A stretch of DNA of 64,000 nucleotides from Chlorobium sp. (GTDB lineage: Bacteria > Bacteroidota > Chlorobiia > Chlorobiales > Chlorobiaceae). Each line of letters begins with the position of its first letter. Positions within the stretch are counted from its first letter, which is position 1. The position numbers and the translations under genes were made by a program. Positions 17,552 to 26,469 of the stretch are shown here, one piece after another. The notes beneath the pieces are model-generated. The model did not search any database. It was not told where the DNA came from and worked only from the letters and a program-made list of their open reading frames with translations. The stretch spans positions 1 through 64,000 of the forward strand of contig JANQMO010000060.1 in assembly GCA_028280025.1 (NCBI GenBank), read 5' to 3'.

Positions 17552-18349
17552 TCATGGCATGTTTTCGAAGAGAGAAAGCGTGTGCTTTGCAGCTATTTGC
17601 TCGGCGTCCTTTTTCCTCCTTGCAGTTCCGTTTCCATATGACATTCCGTCACAGGAGACCTCGACAGTGAAACGCTTTTCATGTTCCGCTCCTTCTTCCG
17701 ACACAACCGTGTAGACAGGCGGGGCCATGTTTTGCGACTGGGTATATTCTATCAGGCGGCTTTTATAGTTGTGTTCAATGTCGTCTATATTTTTCAGGTC
17801 GACGTGCGTGATAACATGTTTTCTAATGAAATTCTTTGCTTCGTCAAGGCCTCTGTCGATATAGACCGCGCCGATGAGCGCTTCAAAAGCATCCGCAAGG
17901 GAAGACTCGCTCGAGCGAATTCTGTGTTCGTCAGCAGACTCCCCGATAAAGAGATGGTTGCCGAGAGAAAGTGCGCGCGCAAAACCTGCAAGCGATTTTC
18001 TGTTGACGATTTTGGCCCTGTTACTCGACAGTTTTCCTTCGTCGCTTTCGGGAAAGCGGTTGTACAGTTCCTCGGAAATCACAAGGTCGAGCACGGCATC
18101 GCCCAGGAACTCGAGTCGCTGGTTTGAGGCGGCTGGAACGTCCTGATCATGGTTCACCGAGCGGTGAGTGAGTGCTGTTCCGTAGGGTTTGGTCGACGAG
18201 GGTGAGCATCCGAGAATTTCTTTCAGCCAGGAAGCGGTATGAGACGGCAGAGATGATATGGCTGTTTCTGTGTTTTCAGGCTCAACGGCGGTTTCACCGC
18301 GGTTTCGGTGCAAGGTGAATGAGCCGAGTTTGTGCCAGAACTTCTCCAT
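17552..18349 (-). CDS. rnc: ribonuclease III
   Basis: Double-strand-specific endoribonuclease that processes rRNA and mRNA. The signature NQRLEFLGDAVLDLVISE (E80, D84) and the second catalytic patch ADAFEALIGAVYIDRG are present, followed by a C-terminal double-stranded RNA-binding domain (residues ~190-260, with NYKSRLIEYTQ and RKKDAEQIAAKHTL). An N-terminal extension of about 40 residues is longer than in E. coli. 24 bases downstream of fabF. Confidence 0.94.
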   Translation of the reverse strand: MEKFWHKLGSFTLHRNRGETAVEPENTETAISSLPSHTASWLKEILGCSPSSTKPYGTALTHRSVNHDQDVPAASNQRLEFLGDAVLDLVISEELYNRFPESDEGKLSSNRAKIVNRKSLAGFARALSLGNHLFIGESADEHRIRSSESSLADAFEALIGAVYIDRGLDEAKNFIRKHVITHVDLKNIDDIEHNYKSRLIEYTQSQNMAPPVYTVVSEEGAEHEKRFTVEVSCDGMSYGNGTARRKKDAEQIAAKHTLSLFENMP

Positions 18350-18373
18350 ACGCAGGAGATGGTTTGCAGAAAC

Positions 18374-19618
18374 CTATATCTTTTTGAAGATCAGTGTTGC
18401 GTTATGACCGCCAAAGCCGAAACCGTTGTTCAGGATGTACTCGATATTCCTTTGTTTCGGGGTATTTGGTGTAACATCGAGGTCGACTTCGGGATCGAGG
18501 TTTTCGATGTTGATCGTTGGCGGTACGATCTGGTTTTCCATGGCAAGAATGCAGGCAATCGACTCAACGACGCCGGCGGCCCCAAGAAGGTGTCCGGTCA
18601 TCGACTTGGTTGCGCTGATGCTTACCTTGTATGCGTGCTCCCCGAAGAGTTTCTTGATCGCTTTGAGTTCGGCAATATCGCCAAGAGGTGTTGCTGTGCC
18701 GTGCGTATTGATATAGTCAATTGCATCAGGTGAGATTCCCGCTTTATCGAGGGCGCTTTTCATGGCCACAAGTGCACCTGTTCCTTCAGGGTGAGGAGCT
18801 GTGAGGTGATGTGCATCGGCCGATGCGCCGACACCGGCAACTTCGCAGTAGATTTTGGCGCCGCGGGCACGGGCTGATTCAAGCGTTTCGAGAACAAAAG
18901 AACCGGCGCCTTCTCCCATGACAAAACCGTCACGATCCCTGTCGTAAGGGCGGGATGCTTTTTCCGGCGCTTCATTGAAGGTCGAAAGGGCCTTGGCTGC
19001 GTTGAATCCTCCAACGCTCATAGGGGTTATGGCGGCTTCCGAGCCGCCGCAGACCATATAGTCGGCCATGTCGAGCTGAAGGATCATCCATGCGTCGATG
19101 ATTGCGTGCAGCGATGTCGCGCATGCTGAAGCAGTAGCGTAATTCGGTCCCATCAGCTTGTTCCTCATCGATATCTGCCCGGCGGCTATGTCTGCTATGA
19201 GCATGGGGACAAAAAACGGGCTGATTCTGCGGGGTCCTCTGTCCAGATAGACACGCATCTGTTTGTCGTGGGTGGTCATGCCTCCGGTCCCTGAACCGTG
19301 AACCACGCCAATCCGCGACGGATCGATCTCTGAAAGGTCAAGCCCTGAATCTTTCAGGGCCTGGTCCGATGCTACAATGGCATACTGGCTGAACGGGTCC
19401 ATCCGCGATGCGGATTTCGGATCCATGTAATTTTCGGCTTTATAGCCTTTCAGTTCACAGGCGAAACGCGTTGCAAAACCTTCGGTGTCAAAGTATGTGA
19501 TCGGTGCGGCACCGCTTTTTCCCTGTACAAGGGATTCCCATAACTCCTCTTTCGAGAGGCCTATCGGTGACAAGACTCCGATTCCTGTTATAACAATGCG
19601 TTTGCGTTCCTGAGCCAT
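18374..19618 (-). CDS. fabF: 3-oxoacyl-[acyl-carrier-protein] synthase II
   Basis: Condensing enzyme of fatty-acid elongation, adding malonyl-ACP to acyl-ACP. The Cys-His-His triad is visible: C166 in ATASACATSLHA, the histidine in NTHGTATPLGD and the histidine in MTGHLLGAAG. 414 residues is typical. It follows acpP in the plsX-fabH-fabD-fabG-acpP-fabF-rnc series. Confidence 0.95.
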   Translation of the reverse strand: MAQERKRIVITGIGVLSPIGLSKEELWESLVQGKSGAAPITYFDTEGFATRFACELKGYKAENYMDPKSASRMDPFSQYAIVASDQALKDSGLDLSEIDPSRIGVVHGSGTGGMTTHDKQMRVYLDRGPRRISPFFVPMLIADIAAGQISMRNKLMGPNYATASACATSLHAIIDAWMILQLDMADYMVCGGSEAAITPMSVGGFNAAKALSTFNEAPEKASRPYDRDRDGFVMGEGAGSFVLETLESARARGAKIYCEVAGVGASADAHHLTAPHPEGTGALVAMKSALDKAGISPDAIDYINTHGTATPLGDIAELKAIKKLFGEHAYKVSISATKSMTGHLLGAAGVVESIACILAMENQIVPPTINIENLDPEVDLDVTPNTPKQRNIEYILNNGFGFGGHNATLIFKKI

Positions 19619-19661
19619 TGCGATACGTTAACGTTGAGCCTGCAAGGCAGGTTGTGTTATC

Positions 19662-19895
19662 TTAATTGTTCACGATGTAGTCGATTGCTTGCTGAACTGT
19701 GCTGATTTTTTCAGCATCTTCATCAGAAATCTGGATGTCGAATTCATTTTCAAGCTCCATGATCAGTTCAACCGTGTCAAGTGAATCCGCTCCAAGATCG
19801 TCAGCGAATTTCGATTCCGGCTTGATCTGGTCTTTGTTGACACCCATTTTGCTTACGATGATATCGTAAACTTTGTCTTTGATTTCAGCACTCAT
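19662..19895 (-). CDS. acpP: acyl carrier protein
   Basis: A small acidic four-helix carrier protein. S38 in DLGADSLDTVEL is the 4'-phosphopantetheine attachment site. 77 residues, the usual length. Confidence 0.96.
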   Translation of the reverse strand: MSAEIKDKVYDIIVSKMGVNKDQIKPESKFADDLGADSLDTVELIMELENEFDIQISDEDAEKISTVQQAIDYIVNN

Positions 19896-19991
19896 TGTAT
19901 TCCGCTCCAGATTAGGGTTTGAAAAAGTCTTGCTTTATGAAAATGATGAAAAATGTCAGGAAATATACAAACCAGTGCAGGCTCTGCCAAA

Positions 19992-20762
19992 TCACATAAC
20001 CATCCCGCCGCTGATGTTGATGACTTCACCGGTAATGTATGCTGCCTCCTGGCTTGCAAGGAACGAGACGACATGTGCAACCTGTTCCGGGCTGCCGAAC
20101 TGTTTCAGGGGAATGGCCTTGAGCATGCTTTCGCGGACATCTTCCGAAAGAGCATCGGTCATTTTTGATGTTATGAAGCCCGGGGCGACGGCATTGACCC
20201 TGATGCTTCTCGAAGCAAGTTCCTTTGCAACAGACTTTGTAAAGGCAATGACGCCCGCTTTCGACGCGCCGTAGTTTGCCTGGCCGGCATTTCCCATAAG
20301 GCCGATGATCGACGCGATGTTCACGATGGCTCCGGAACGCTGTTTCATCATTGTCCGTGAGACAGCTTTGGTACAATTGAACGTTCCTTTGAGATTAACG
20401 GTGATTACGGCATCCCAGTCAGCTTCGCTCATGCGGAGAAGAAGCCCGTCCCGGGTAATTCCGGCATTGTTGACAAGGACATCTATCGAACCGCATTCGG
20501 CTGCGATCTCCTGGAACACCGTCTGGGTCGCGTCATGATCGGTGACATCCAGTTCCTTGCAGATAACTTTTTTGCCGTCTGCCTTGATCTCTTTTGCGGT
20601 TTCTTCAAGCCATTCCTCCTGGAGGTCGCAGATGACAACGTCGGCGCCTTTTCGAGCGAAGTCAAGGGCGATTGCCTGGCCGATACCCCGTGCGGCCCCG
20701 GTGATGATGGCGGTTTTTCCTTCAAACATGGTGGTTTTGTCCGTTTGTTTGTGTTGTGTCAT
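19992..20762 (-). CDS. fabG: 3-oxoacyl-[acyl-carrier-protein] reductase
   Basis: NADPH-dependent short-chain dehydrogenase reducing 3-oxoacyl-ACP. TGAARGIGQAIA binds the cofactor, NNAGITRDGLLLRM and YGASKAGVIAFTKS (Tyr-x3-Lys) form the active site. The start at 20762 overlaps the fabD stop by four bases (ATGA) and has AGAGGA seven bases upstream, so translational coupling with fabD is likely; the Met at 20729 is nearer the family N-terminus but lacks a ribosome site. Confidence 0.94.
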   Translation of the reverse strand: MTQHKQTDKTTMFEGKTAIITGAARGIGQAIALDFARKGADVVICDLQEEWLEETAKEIKADGKKVICKELDVTDHDATQTVFQEIAAECGSIDVLVNNAGITRDGLLLRMSEADWDAVITVNLKGTFNCTKAVSRTMMKQRSGAIVNIASIIGLMGNAGQANYGASKAGVIAFTKSVAKELASRSIRVNAVAPGFITSKMTDALSEDVRESMLKAIPLKQFGSPEQVAHVVSFLASQEAAYITGEVINISGGMVM

Positions 20763-21688
20763 GACAGTTCCTCTTTTTTCGAGAGATATCTCCCGACCTG
20801 TTCAGCAGTGTCGATGCCTTCTGTCGAGACTGAACGGTCGATTCTTTTTACCAGGCCCTGCAGGACTTTCTGCGGGCCGAGTTCAATAAACGACGCTGCT
20901 CCTCCGGTGATCATCGCTTCGACTGACTGAGCCCATAGCACAGAGCTTGTGAGCTGCAGAACAAGATTATCCCGAATTTCGCCGGCATCGGTGACCGGTT
21001 TTGCGACAACGTTCATGCAAACCGGTATCCGGGCGTTTGTAATGGCTATTTCGTCAAGCGAGGCTTTCAGCTCTTCCTCTGCCGGTTTCATGAGGGGAGA
21101 GTGGAAAGCGCCGGAGACAACCAGTTCTTTTGCCATCCTGGCTCCCATCGACGGGGCGGCTTCAACAGCTTTCCGTACAGCTGCGATGTCACCGGAAATG
21201 ACTACCTGGCCCGGAGAATTGAAATTCGCGGCCTGGACTGTTCCCGATGAACCGGCTTCGGCAAGCAATGCTTCGAGCGATTCATGACTCATACCGATGA
21301 TCGCCGCCATGGTGCCTGGATTCTCTGTGCCTGCATGCTGCATCAGTTCGCCCCGTTTTGAAACAATGCGCAGAGCATCCTCAAAGCTCATTGCCCCGGC
21401 ATGGCAGAGGGCGGTGTATTCTCCCAGGCTGTGTCCGGCAGTCATGGCGGCTCCGCAATCGCCAAGCAATCTGGAGATTGCAATGCTGTGGAGAAAAATT
21501 GCAGGCTGGGTATATCGTGTCTGACGAAGAATGTCTTCGGTGCCGTTGAACATGATGTCGGTGATGGAATAACCGAGAATGTCGTTGGCCTCTTCCATCA
21601 GACGCCGGGCTTCGGGGTATTGCTGAAAAATATCTTTGGCCATTCCGCAATACTGCGAGCCCTGGCCGGGAAAAATAAATGCGTTCAT
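20759..21688 (-). CDS. fabD: malonyl-CoA:ACP transacylase
   Basis: Loads malonyl groups from CoA onto ACP. FIFPGQGSQYCGM is the N-terminal signature and S87 in TAGHSLGEYTAL is the nucleophile; the catalytic histidine is in SGAFHSPLM. 309 residues, normal. Overlaps fabG by four bases. Confidence 0.95.
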   Translation of the reverse strand: MNAFIFPGQGSQYCGMAKDIFQQYPEARRLMEEANDILGYSITDIMFNGTEDILRQTRYTQPAIFLHSIAISRLLGDCGAAMTAGHSLGEYTALCHAGAMSFEDALRIVSKRGELMQHAGTENPGTMAAIIGMSHESLEALLAEAGSSGTVQAANFNSPGQVVISGDIAAVRKAVEAAPSMGARMAKELVVSGAFHSPLMKPAEEELKASLDEIAITNARIPVCMNVVAKPVTDAGEIRDNLVLQLTSSVLWAQSVEAMITGGAASFIELGPQKVLQGLVKRIDRSVSTEGIDTAEQVGRYLSKKEELS

Positions 21689-21753
21689 AGGAACTGTTTT
21701 CTTTTATCGATGCATACAGGATAAGGTCTTGAGGCTGACGGGAACCGAATCGG

Positions 21754-22740
21754 CTACTGCCATTTCAGATAAATGCCTCCCCAGGTATAGCCTGCGCCGA
21801 AGCTGACAAGGATAAGGTTGCTGCCGGTCTGCAGTTTATTCGTTTCATCGAGCTCCGCCAGGCAGATTGGGATGGTTGCGGCCGAGGTGTTGCCGTACCG
21901 GTCAATATTGACGGCAACATGATCGAGGCTTATGCCCATGCGTTCGGCGGTTGCCTGGATGATTCTGTGGTTTGCCTGGTGAGGGATGAGGTAGTCCACC
22001 TGTTCTGCAGCGAGGCCGTTTCTTTCCATGATTTCAGTTGCCACATCGGCCATCGCGACAACAGCAGACTTGAATACCTGCCTGCCGTCCTGCTGCAGGA
22101 AGTGAAGTTTTTGGTCGACTGTGTCATGTGTTGTCGGTCGGCTGCTGCCCCCTGCCGGCATACAGAGATTATCCCCCCCGCTTCCGTCGGAATAGAGTCG
22201 TGCATCGAGGATGCCGTGGTTTTCATCGGTACCGGGTTCCAGAAGCACGCCGGCAGCGCCGTCGCCGAAAAGGACACAGGTCGTCCTGTCGGTATAGTCC
22301 ATGACGGCCGACATCTTTTCGCCACCGATTATCATTACTCTTTTATGTGTACCGGCGGAAATGAACTGTGATCCGGTGTGGAGGGCATAAATGAAGCCGG
22401 AGCAGGCCCCTGAAAGGTCGAATGCCCAGGCGTTTGATGCACCGATGGCATTCTGGACCAGGCATGCTGTAGAAGGAAACAGCATGTCGGGCGTCATGGT
22501 TGCGACAATGATGAGGTCCACGTCATCAGCCGAAACGCCTCTTATATCGAGGAGCTGCCGGGCGACTTCGCTGCAGAGAAATGAGGTCGCTTTGTCAGGA
22601 TCTTTCAGAATCCGCCTTTCGCGAATTCCTGTTCTTGTTCGAATCCAGTCGTCATTTGTATCGAGAATCTGTTCGAGATCATGGTTGCTGAGAACGTTTT
22701 CAGGAAGATACTTCGCTGTTGCGGTGATTACTGCTTTCAT
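21754..22740 (-). CDS. fabH: 3-oxoacyl-[acyl-carrier-protein] synthase III
   Basis: Starts fatty-acid synthesis by condensing acetyl-CoA with malonyl-ACP. C113 in DLSGACSGFIYAL, the histidine in PHQANHRIIQ and the N-x-x-x-G-N motif NIDRYGNTSAA form the triad. The start at 22740 (MKAVITATAKYLPEN) matches the family; a longer frame to 22791 does not. An inserted stretch GGSSRPTTHDTVDQKLHFLQ is seen in related bacteria. Confidence 0.95.
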   Translation of the reverse strand: MKAVITATAKYLPENVLSNHDLEQILDTNDDWIRTRTGIRERRILKDPDKATSFLCSEVARQLLDIRGVSADDVDLIIVATMTPDMLFPSTACLVQNAIGASNAWAFDLSGACSGFIYALHTGSQFISAGTHKRVMIIGGEKMSAVMDYTDRTTCVLFGDGAAGVLLEPGTDENHGILDARLYSDGSGGDNLCMPAGGSSRPTTHDTVDQKLHFLQQDGRQVFKSAVVAMADVATEIMERNGLAAEQVDYLIPHQANHRIIQATAERMGISLDHVAVNIDRYGNTSAATIPICLAELDETNKLQTGSNLILVSFGAGYTWGGIYLKWQ

Positions 22741-22835
22741 TGGAATTGCGGTTAAATCTGACGAAATGCTTCCCGAATATGTCTTTTTCAAGTCTTAAGC
22801 GGATATGGTGCATGTGTGCTGTGAGGTGAGACATG

Positions 22836-23855
22836 TTATGCCAGTGCTTCGGCTATATGCTGGTTGACCTTTTTTTCGATCATGTGTTCTGCCATGAATA
22901 TCATGTTCATGATTGCAGTTTTTGACGATCTGCCATGACCGACTATAGAAATGCCATCAACCCCGAGAAACGGAACACCTCCGAACTGTTCCACATCGAA
23001 CGGCTGGAACATGGCTTTGAATGTTTGGGCGGTGATTTCTGCGGATTTCGGGTCGAGTTGACCGGATTTTACGAGTTTTTCGATCGAAGGTTTGAATATG
23101 GAGCCGAGAAATTTGGGAATGCTTTCGCCGAATTTGAGAAGCGTATTGCCGACAAGACCGTCGCAAACGATGATGGAGGCTTTGGATAAAAGAATATCGT
23201 TTCCTTCGATATTACCGATAAAGTTGATCCTGTTTTTTCGGTCGGCTTCTTTCAGAAGGTTGAATGTCTGTTTGAGATATTCAGGACCTTTGTTTTCCTC
23301 TTCGCCGATATTCAGCAGCCCGGTTACGGGCTTGTCCATGCCGGCGGCGTCGCGCTGGTAGATCGTCAGCATTTCCGCGAACTGGACGAGGTTTTCCGGT
23401 TTGCAGTCAACATTGGCCCCAACGTCAACAATATTTGTGAGACCGGGGCCGAGTCTGGGGAAGTACGCATAGATGGTAGGGCGCAGAACGCCCGGAATAC
23501 GCCCAAGGACGAAAAGAGATGCTGCCATGAGGGCGCCGGTGTTTCCTGCACTGACAAATCCGTCAGCTTTTTTCTCCCGGCAAAGCGTCAGGCCGCGGAC
23601 AAGCGAGGAATTCTGTTTTGTTTTAACGGCAATAGCCGGAATGTCGGTCATTGTGACGACCTCAGGCGCGTGCATGAACCGGAGGTTGAGACTCGACGTG
23701 TCATGCTGGTCAAGAAGAGGCCGTACTTTGTCTTCCTGGCCTATCAACAGGACTTCCAGCCTGTTTCCTGACTCTCTGAGTGTCTCAACCGTTCCTTCAA
23801 CAACGCATTCCGGGGCGTTATCCCCTCCCATTGCGTCAACGGCAATTGTCAGCAT
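22836..23855 (-). CDS. plsX: phosphate acyltransferase PlsX
   Basis: Makes acyl-phosphate from acyl-ACP for phospholipid synthesis. AVDAMGGDNAPE at the N-terminus and SAGNTGALMA are family signatures, with LLNIGEEENKG and VCDGLVGNTLLK further on. 339 residues. It lies between rpmF and fabH, the most common bacterial arrangement. Confidence 0.95.
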   Translation of the reverse strand: MLTIAVDAMGGDNAPECVVEGTVETLRESGNRLEVLLIGQEDKVRPLLDQHDTSSLNLRFMHAPEVVTMTDIPAIAVKTKQNSSLVRGLTLCREKKADGFVSAGNTGALMAASLFVLGRIPGVLRPTIYAYFPRLGPGLTNIVDVGANVDCKPENLVQFAEMLTIYQRDAAGMDKPVTGLLNIGEEENKGPEYLKQTFNLLKEADRKNRINFIGNIEGNDILLSKASIIVCDGLVGNTLLKFGESIPKFLGSIFKPSIEKLVKSGQLDPKSAEITAQTFKAMFQPFDVEQFGGVPFLGVDGISIVGHGRSSKTAIMNMIFMAEHMIEKKVNQHIAEALA

Positions 23856-23881
23856 CTTGACTTGAGATTATCTGTTTATGC

Positions 23882-24073
23882 TCAGCTGTTTGAAGTTTTG
23901 CTTGTTACTGCCCTTCCCCTGTAATGACCGCAGTGCCTGCAGGCACGGTGAGGGAGTGTCGGTTCACCGCAATTGGGGCAGGTGACGGTTGCCGGAGCTT
24001 TACTTCGGGCAGTGAACTGGGCGCGTCGTTTATCCCTTCTGGACTTCGATACTTTTGATTTGGGTGTCGCCAT
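23882..24073 (-). CDS. rpmF: 50S ribosomal protein L32
   Basis: A 63-residue basic protein with the zinc-binding form CPNCGEP...CRHCG. Starts MATPKSKVSKSRRDKRRAQFT, typical of L32. Located in the standard DUF177-rpmF-plsX order, 26 bases before plsX. Confidence 0.95.
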   Translation of the reverse strand: MATPKSKVSKSRRDKRRAQFTARSKAPATVTCPNCGEPTLPHRACRHCGHYRGRAVTSKTSNS

Positions 24074-24098
24074 AACAGTAGGTGTTGTTTATCGATAC

Positions 24099-24623
24099 TT
24101 AATGATATTTGTTCTTCAGTTGTTCCAGTGATTCACGCCACCGGCTCATGCTCTCTTTCGGTTTTTCATCTGTTCCGTTTTCATCCTCATGGTAAACGGC
24201 GCATTGCGGGTTTCCTGTACAGACAGTCTTGATCGGCTTTGACAGGAGCAGTGTTTCCCGTACATCTTCTGTCAGGTCAATTTCTGATGCGTTTCTGTCA
24301 AGGATCCGGTAATTTTCATCCTCCTCACCGGCATCGGAACCGCCGAACACAAAAAATATCCTGTATGAACCGGAAAGCTCCTTTTCCAATGGTTCGAGGC
24401 AGATGTCACAACTCAGGTCGACAACGGTTCCGGTTTCAATGTCAACGGTGATTTCGCTTTCTGTTTTGCTGGCTACAGCGCTGACATGAATGTCGTTGCA
24501 GAAACACGGGTCGCCAAGTTCAGGATTCTTGAAATCAGCGGCACGGCATGAAAAAGCATACTCGTGTACACCCTCACTCAGTCCAGCGATTCTCAGCGTG
24601 ATTATTCCCTTGTCCCTGCTCAT
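24099..24623 (-). CDS. DUF177 (YceD-like) protein
   Basis: A 174-residue acidic protein with the family CDICLEPLEKEL motif near residue 77, two cysteines spaced by two residues. YceD-like proteins are tied to 23S rRNA accumulation in other organisms and nearly always precede rpmF, as here. A C-terminal CTGNPQC pair may add to a metal site. First gene of the lipid-synthesis run. Confidence 0.85.
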   Translation of the reverse strand: MSRDKGIITLRIAGLSEGVHEYAFSCRAADFKNPELGDPCFCNDIHVSAVASKTESEITVDIETGTVVDLSCDICLEPLEKELSGSYRIFFVFGGSDAGEEDENYRILDRNASEIDLTEDVRETLLLSKPIKTVCTGNPQCAVYHEDENGTDEKPKESMSRWRESLEQLKNKYH

Positions 24624-24746
24624 CGTGCTTCTGAACCTTGGTCATAAAAAGAACAAGAATTTACAAAATCCTGCCGGTAAAAAGAAAAAAACGACGGTTT
24701 TCTTTGATTGTTTTATCGAAATGCCTTGAAATGGGGAGAAACCGGT

Positions 24747-24774
24747 TTGTGAAAAAAGAAAAGAGATGTATATT
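24747..24774 (+). promoter_or_regulatory. predicted promoter of tRNA-Asn
   Basis: TTGTGA (24747-24752), 16 bases of A-rich spacer, TATATT (24769-24774). Initiation near 24781 would be 30 bases before the mature tRNA 5' end. Confidence 0.55.
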
Positions 24775-24810
24775 AATCACCCTTCGAAAACGACGGGGGA
24801 TATATGCCAT

Positions 24811-24882
24811 TCCGCGATAGCTCAATGGTAGAGCATGCGGCTGTTAACCGCAGGGTTGTAGGTTCGAGTCCTACTCGCGGAG
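24811..24882 (+). tRNA. tRNA-Asn (GTT anticodon)
   Basis: Cloverleaf by eye: acceptor TCCGCGA with TCGCGGA, D stem GCTC/GAGC, anticodon stem TGCGG/CCGCA enclosing CTGTTAA with anticodon GTT at 24843-24845, and T arm ending TTCGAGT. The 3' CCA is not encoded, and the discriminator is G. Confidence 0.95.
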
Positions 24883-25228
24883 CGAAGAGAAGGAAGCAGT
24901 TCAAATCTTGCTTCCTTTTTTCCATGATGCCCCATCGACAAGCCGACCTCATATCAGGCGAAAGATTTTTCGCCCCCGGATTAGATTGATACGAACAACA
25001 ACCATGTTCAGTATGGGCAGGTTTGAAACCCGCTCCTACAGATTTGCCTGACGTCTTTCGACTCTTGATTCTCTGTTCCCCATTGCCTATTTACCTGTTC
25101 ATACCTCATTCTCCTGCGCACAGAGTGCGTTACTACTGCTTCCTTACTCCTTTTTACATTGGTGTAAACGTCTAAGGTATTGTCATCGTTATGTTGCTGA
25201 AGTGTCAAAAACAAGACAGGAGGATTTC
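24883..25228. repeat. intergenic region with two dispersed palindromes
   Basis: No gene is seen. It holds a GGCGAAAGATTTTTCGCCCC palindrome at 24957-24976 and a GTATGGGCAGGTTTGAAACC...TACA unit at 25011-25040, both related to the repeats at 15.8, 41.9 and 59.5 kb, then AT-rich sequence leading to a good ribosome site before the SDR gene. Confidence 0.7.
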
Positions 25229-26062
25229 ATGAGTGACTCAGTGAACAACAAGGTTATTCTGGTTACCGGTGCGTCTTCGGGGATCGGTAAAGCGTCGGCC
25301 CAAAAACTGCTGTCTGAAGGGCATGTTGTCTACGGGGCTGCGCGCCGCATCGATCAGATGGAGGACCTGAAGAAAAGCGGCGGCATTATTCTGAAAATGG
25401 ATGTTACGAACGAACAGGACCTTGTAGATGGGGTCGGGAGGATCATGCAGGAAGAGGGACGTATCGATGTCCTGTTCAATAACGCTGGTTATGGCCTGTA
25501 TGGTGCCGTGGAAGATATTCCTCTCGAGGACGTACGCCGGCAGTTCGAGGTGAACCTTTTCGGCCTTGCACGGCTGACCCAACTGGTGCTTCCTTCGATG
25601 CGGGAACGCAAACGGGGAACGATTATCAATACCTCGTCGATGGGCGGCAGGATCTATACGCCTCTCGGAGCATGGTACCATGCTACCAAACATGCACTGG
25701 AAGGGTGGTCTGATTGTCTTCGTTTCGAGCTTTCGCAGTTCAACATCGATGTGGTGATCATCGAGCCCGGCATTATCGAGACCGGTTTCGGCGATGTGCT
25801 TTCCGCCCCGATGCTGCACTATTCCGGGGAAGGTCCATATGGACAAATGGCCGAAAAGATTGCCGAAGGAACACGCAGGTCATACGACTCCGGCGGCGGT
25901 TCTCCAGCATCGGTGATTGCCGATGTCGTTTCGAAAGCTGTTTCGTCGGGGAAACCGAAAACACGCTATGTGGCCGGAAAACTGGCCAGGCCTTTGATGT
26001 TTATGCGAAAATATCTCGGAGACCGCATTTTTGACCGGATTCTGGCAAGCCAGATCGGATAA
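25229..26062 (+). CDS. short-chain dehydrogenase/reductase
   Basis: An NAD(P)-dependent oxidoreductase of the classical SDR type: VTGASSGIGKASAQ binds the cofactor, NNAGYGLYGAVED and the active-site YHATKHALEGW (Tyr-x3-Lys) follow. The last 40 residues (FMRKYLGDRIFDRILASQIG) resemble SDRs acting on retinol- or steroid-like lipids, but the substrate cannot be read from the sequence. The start at 25229 has AGGAGG seven bases upstream. It appears monocistronic. Confidence 0.85.
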   Translation: MSDSVNNKVILVTGASSGIGKASAQKLLSEGHVVYGAARRIDQMEDLKKSGGIILKMDVTNEQDLVDGVGRIMQEEGRIDVLFNNAGYGLYGAVEDIPLEDVRRQFEVNLFGLARLTQLVLPSMRERKRGTIINTSSMGGRIYTPLGAWYHATKHALEGWSDCLRFELSQFNIDVVIIEPGIIETGFGDVLSAPMLHYSGEGPYGQMAEKIAEGTRRSYDSGGGSPASVIADVVSKAVSSGKPKTRYVAGKLARPLMFMRKYLGDRIFDRILASQIG

Positions 26063-26469
26063 GTATTTTTCTTCACATTTTGCTTCATAAGCCTTGTTGT
26101 CCACCGTTTTTGCACACGGATGGCCCGGCAGGTCCAGTCCTTGTTTTCAATGAGGCGGCCTTATGGCAGGGATCATGGGAATCATGATGTATCGTTAAAG
26201 CTTGTGTTTCGTTTCTCCCCATGTAAAGATGCGAGCCCCGGTTCCCGCAATGTGCTTATGATGAGAGAGCCTGGAGCCCGAGACCGTTTTAGCGCTTTTT
26301 TTTTCCCTGCCCTGTCACTATACTTGTTGCAGGGAATGGTCTCTGTGCTGCATCAAAGCTGACGTTTTTCCCGAACGGCCTGTCCCCCCTTTGGCGTTTG
26401 ATCTGACTGGTATCGTTGATTTCTGTTCAGAAGGCTGCTTGTATTTGAAGTGCTTAACGGAGTGTCACC
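26063..26469. other. 407-base gap without a recognised gene
   Basis: Short frames here have no ribosome site and no protein-like composition. The only notable point is a run of nine T after GCGC at about 26290-26305, but no clean stem precedes it. It presumably carries the promoter of the lipoprotein gene at 26470. Confidence 0.5.

Noticed and set aside
26120..26362. 80-codon frame in the gap before the lipoprotein gene
   Set aside because: No ribosome site and no protein-like pattern.
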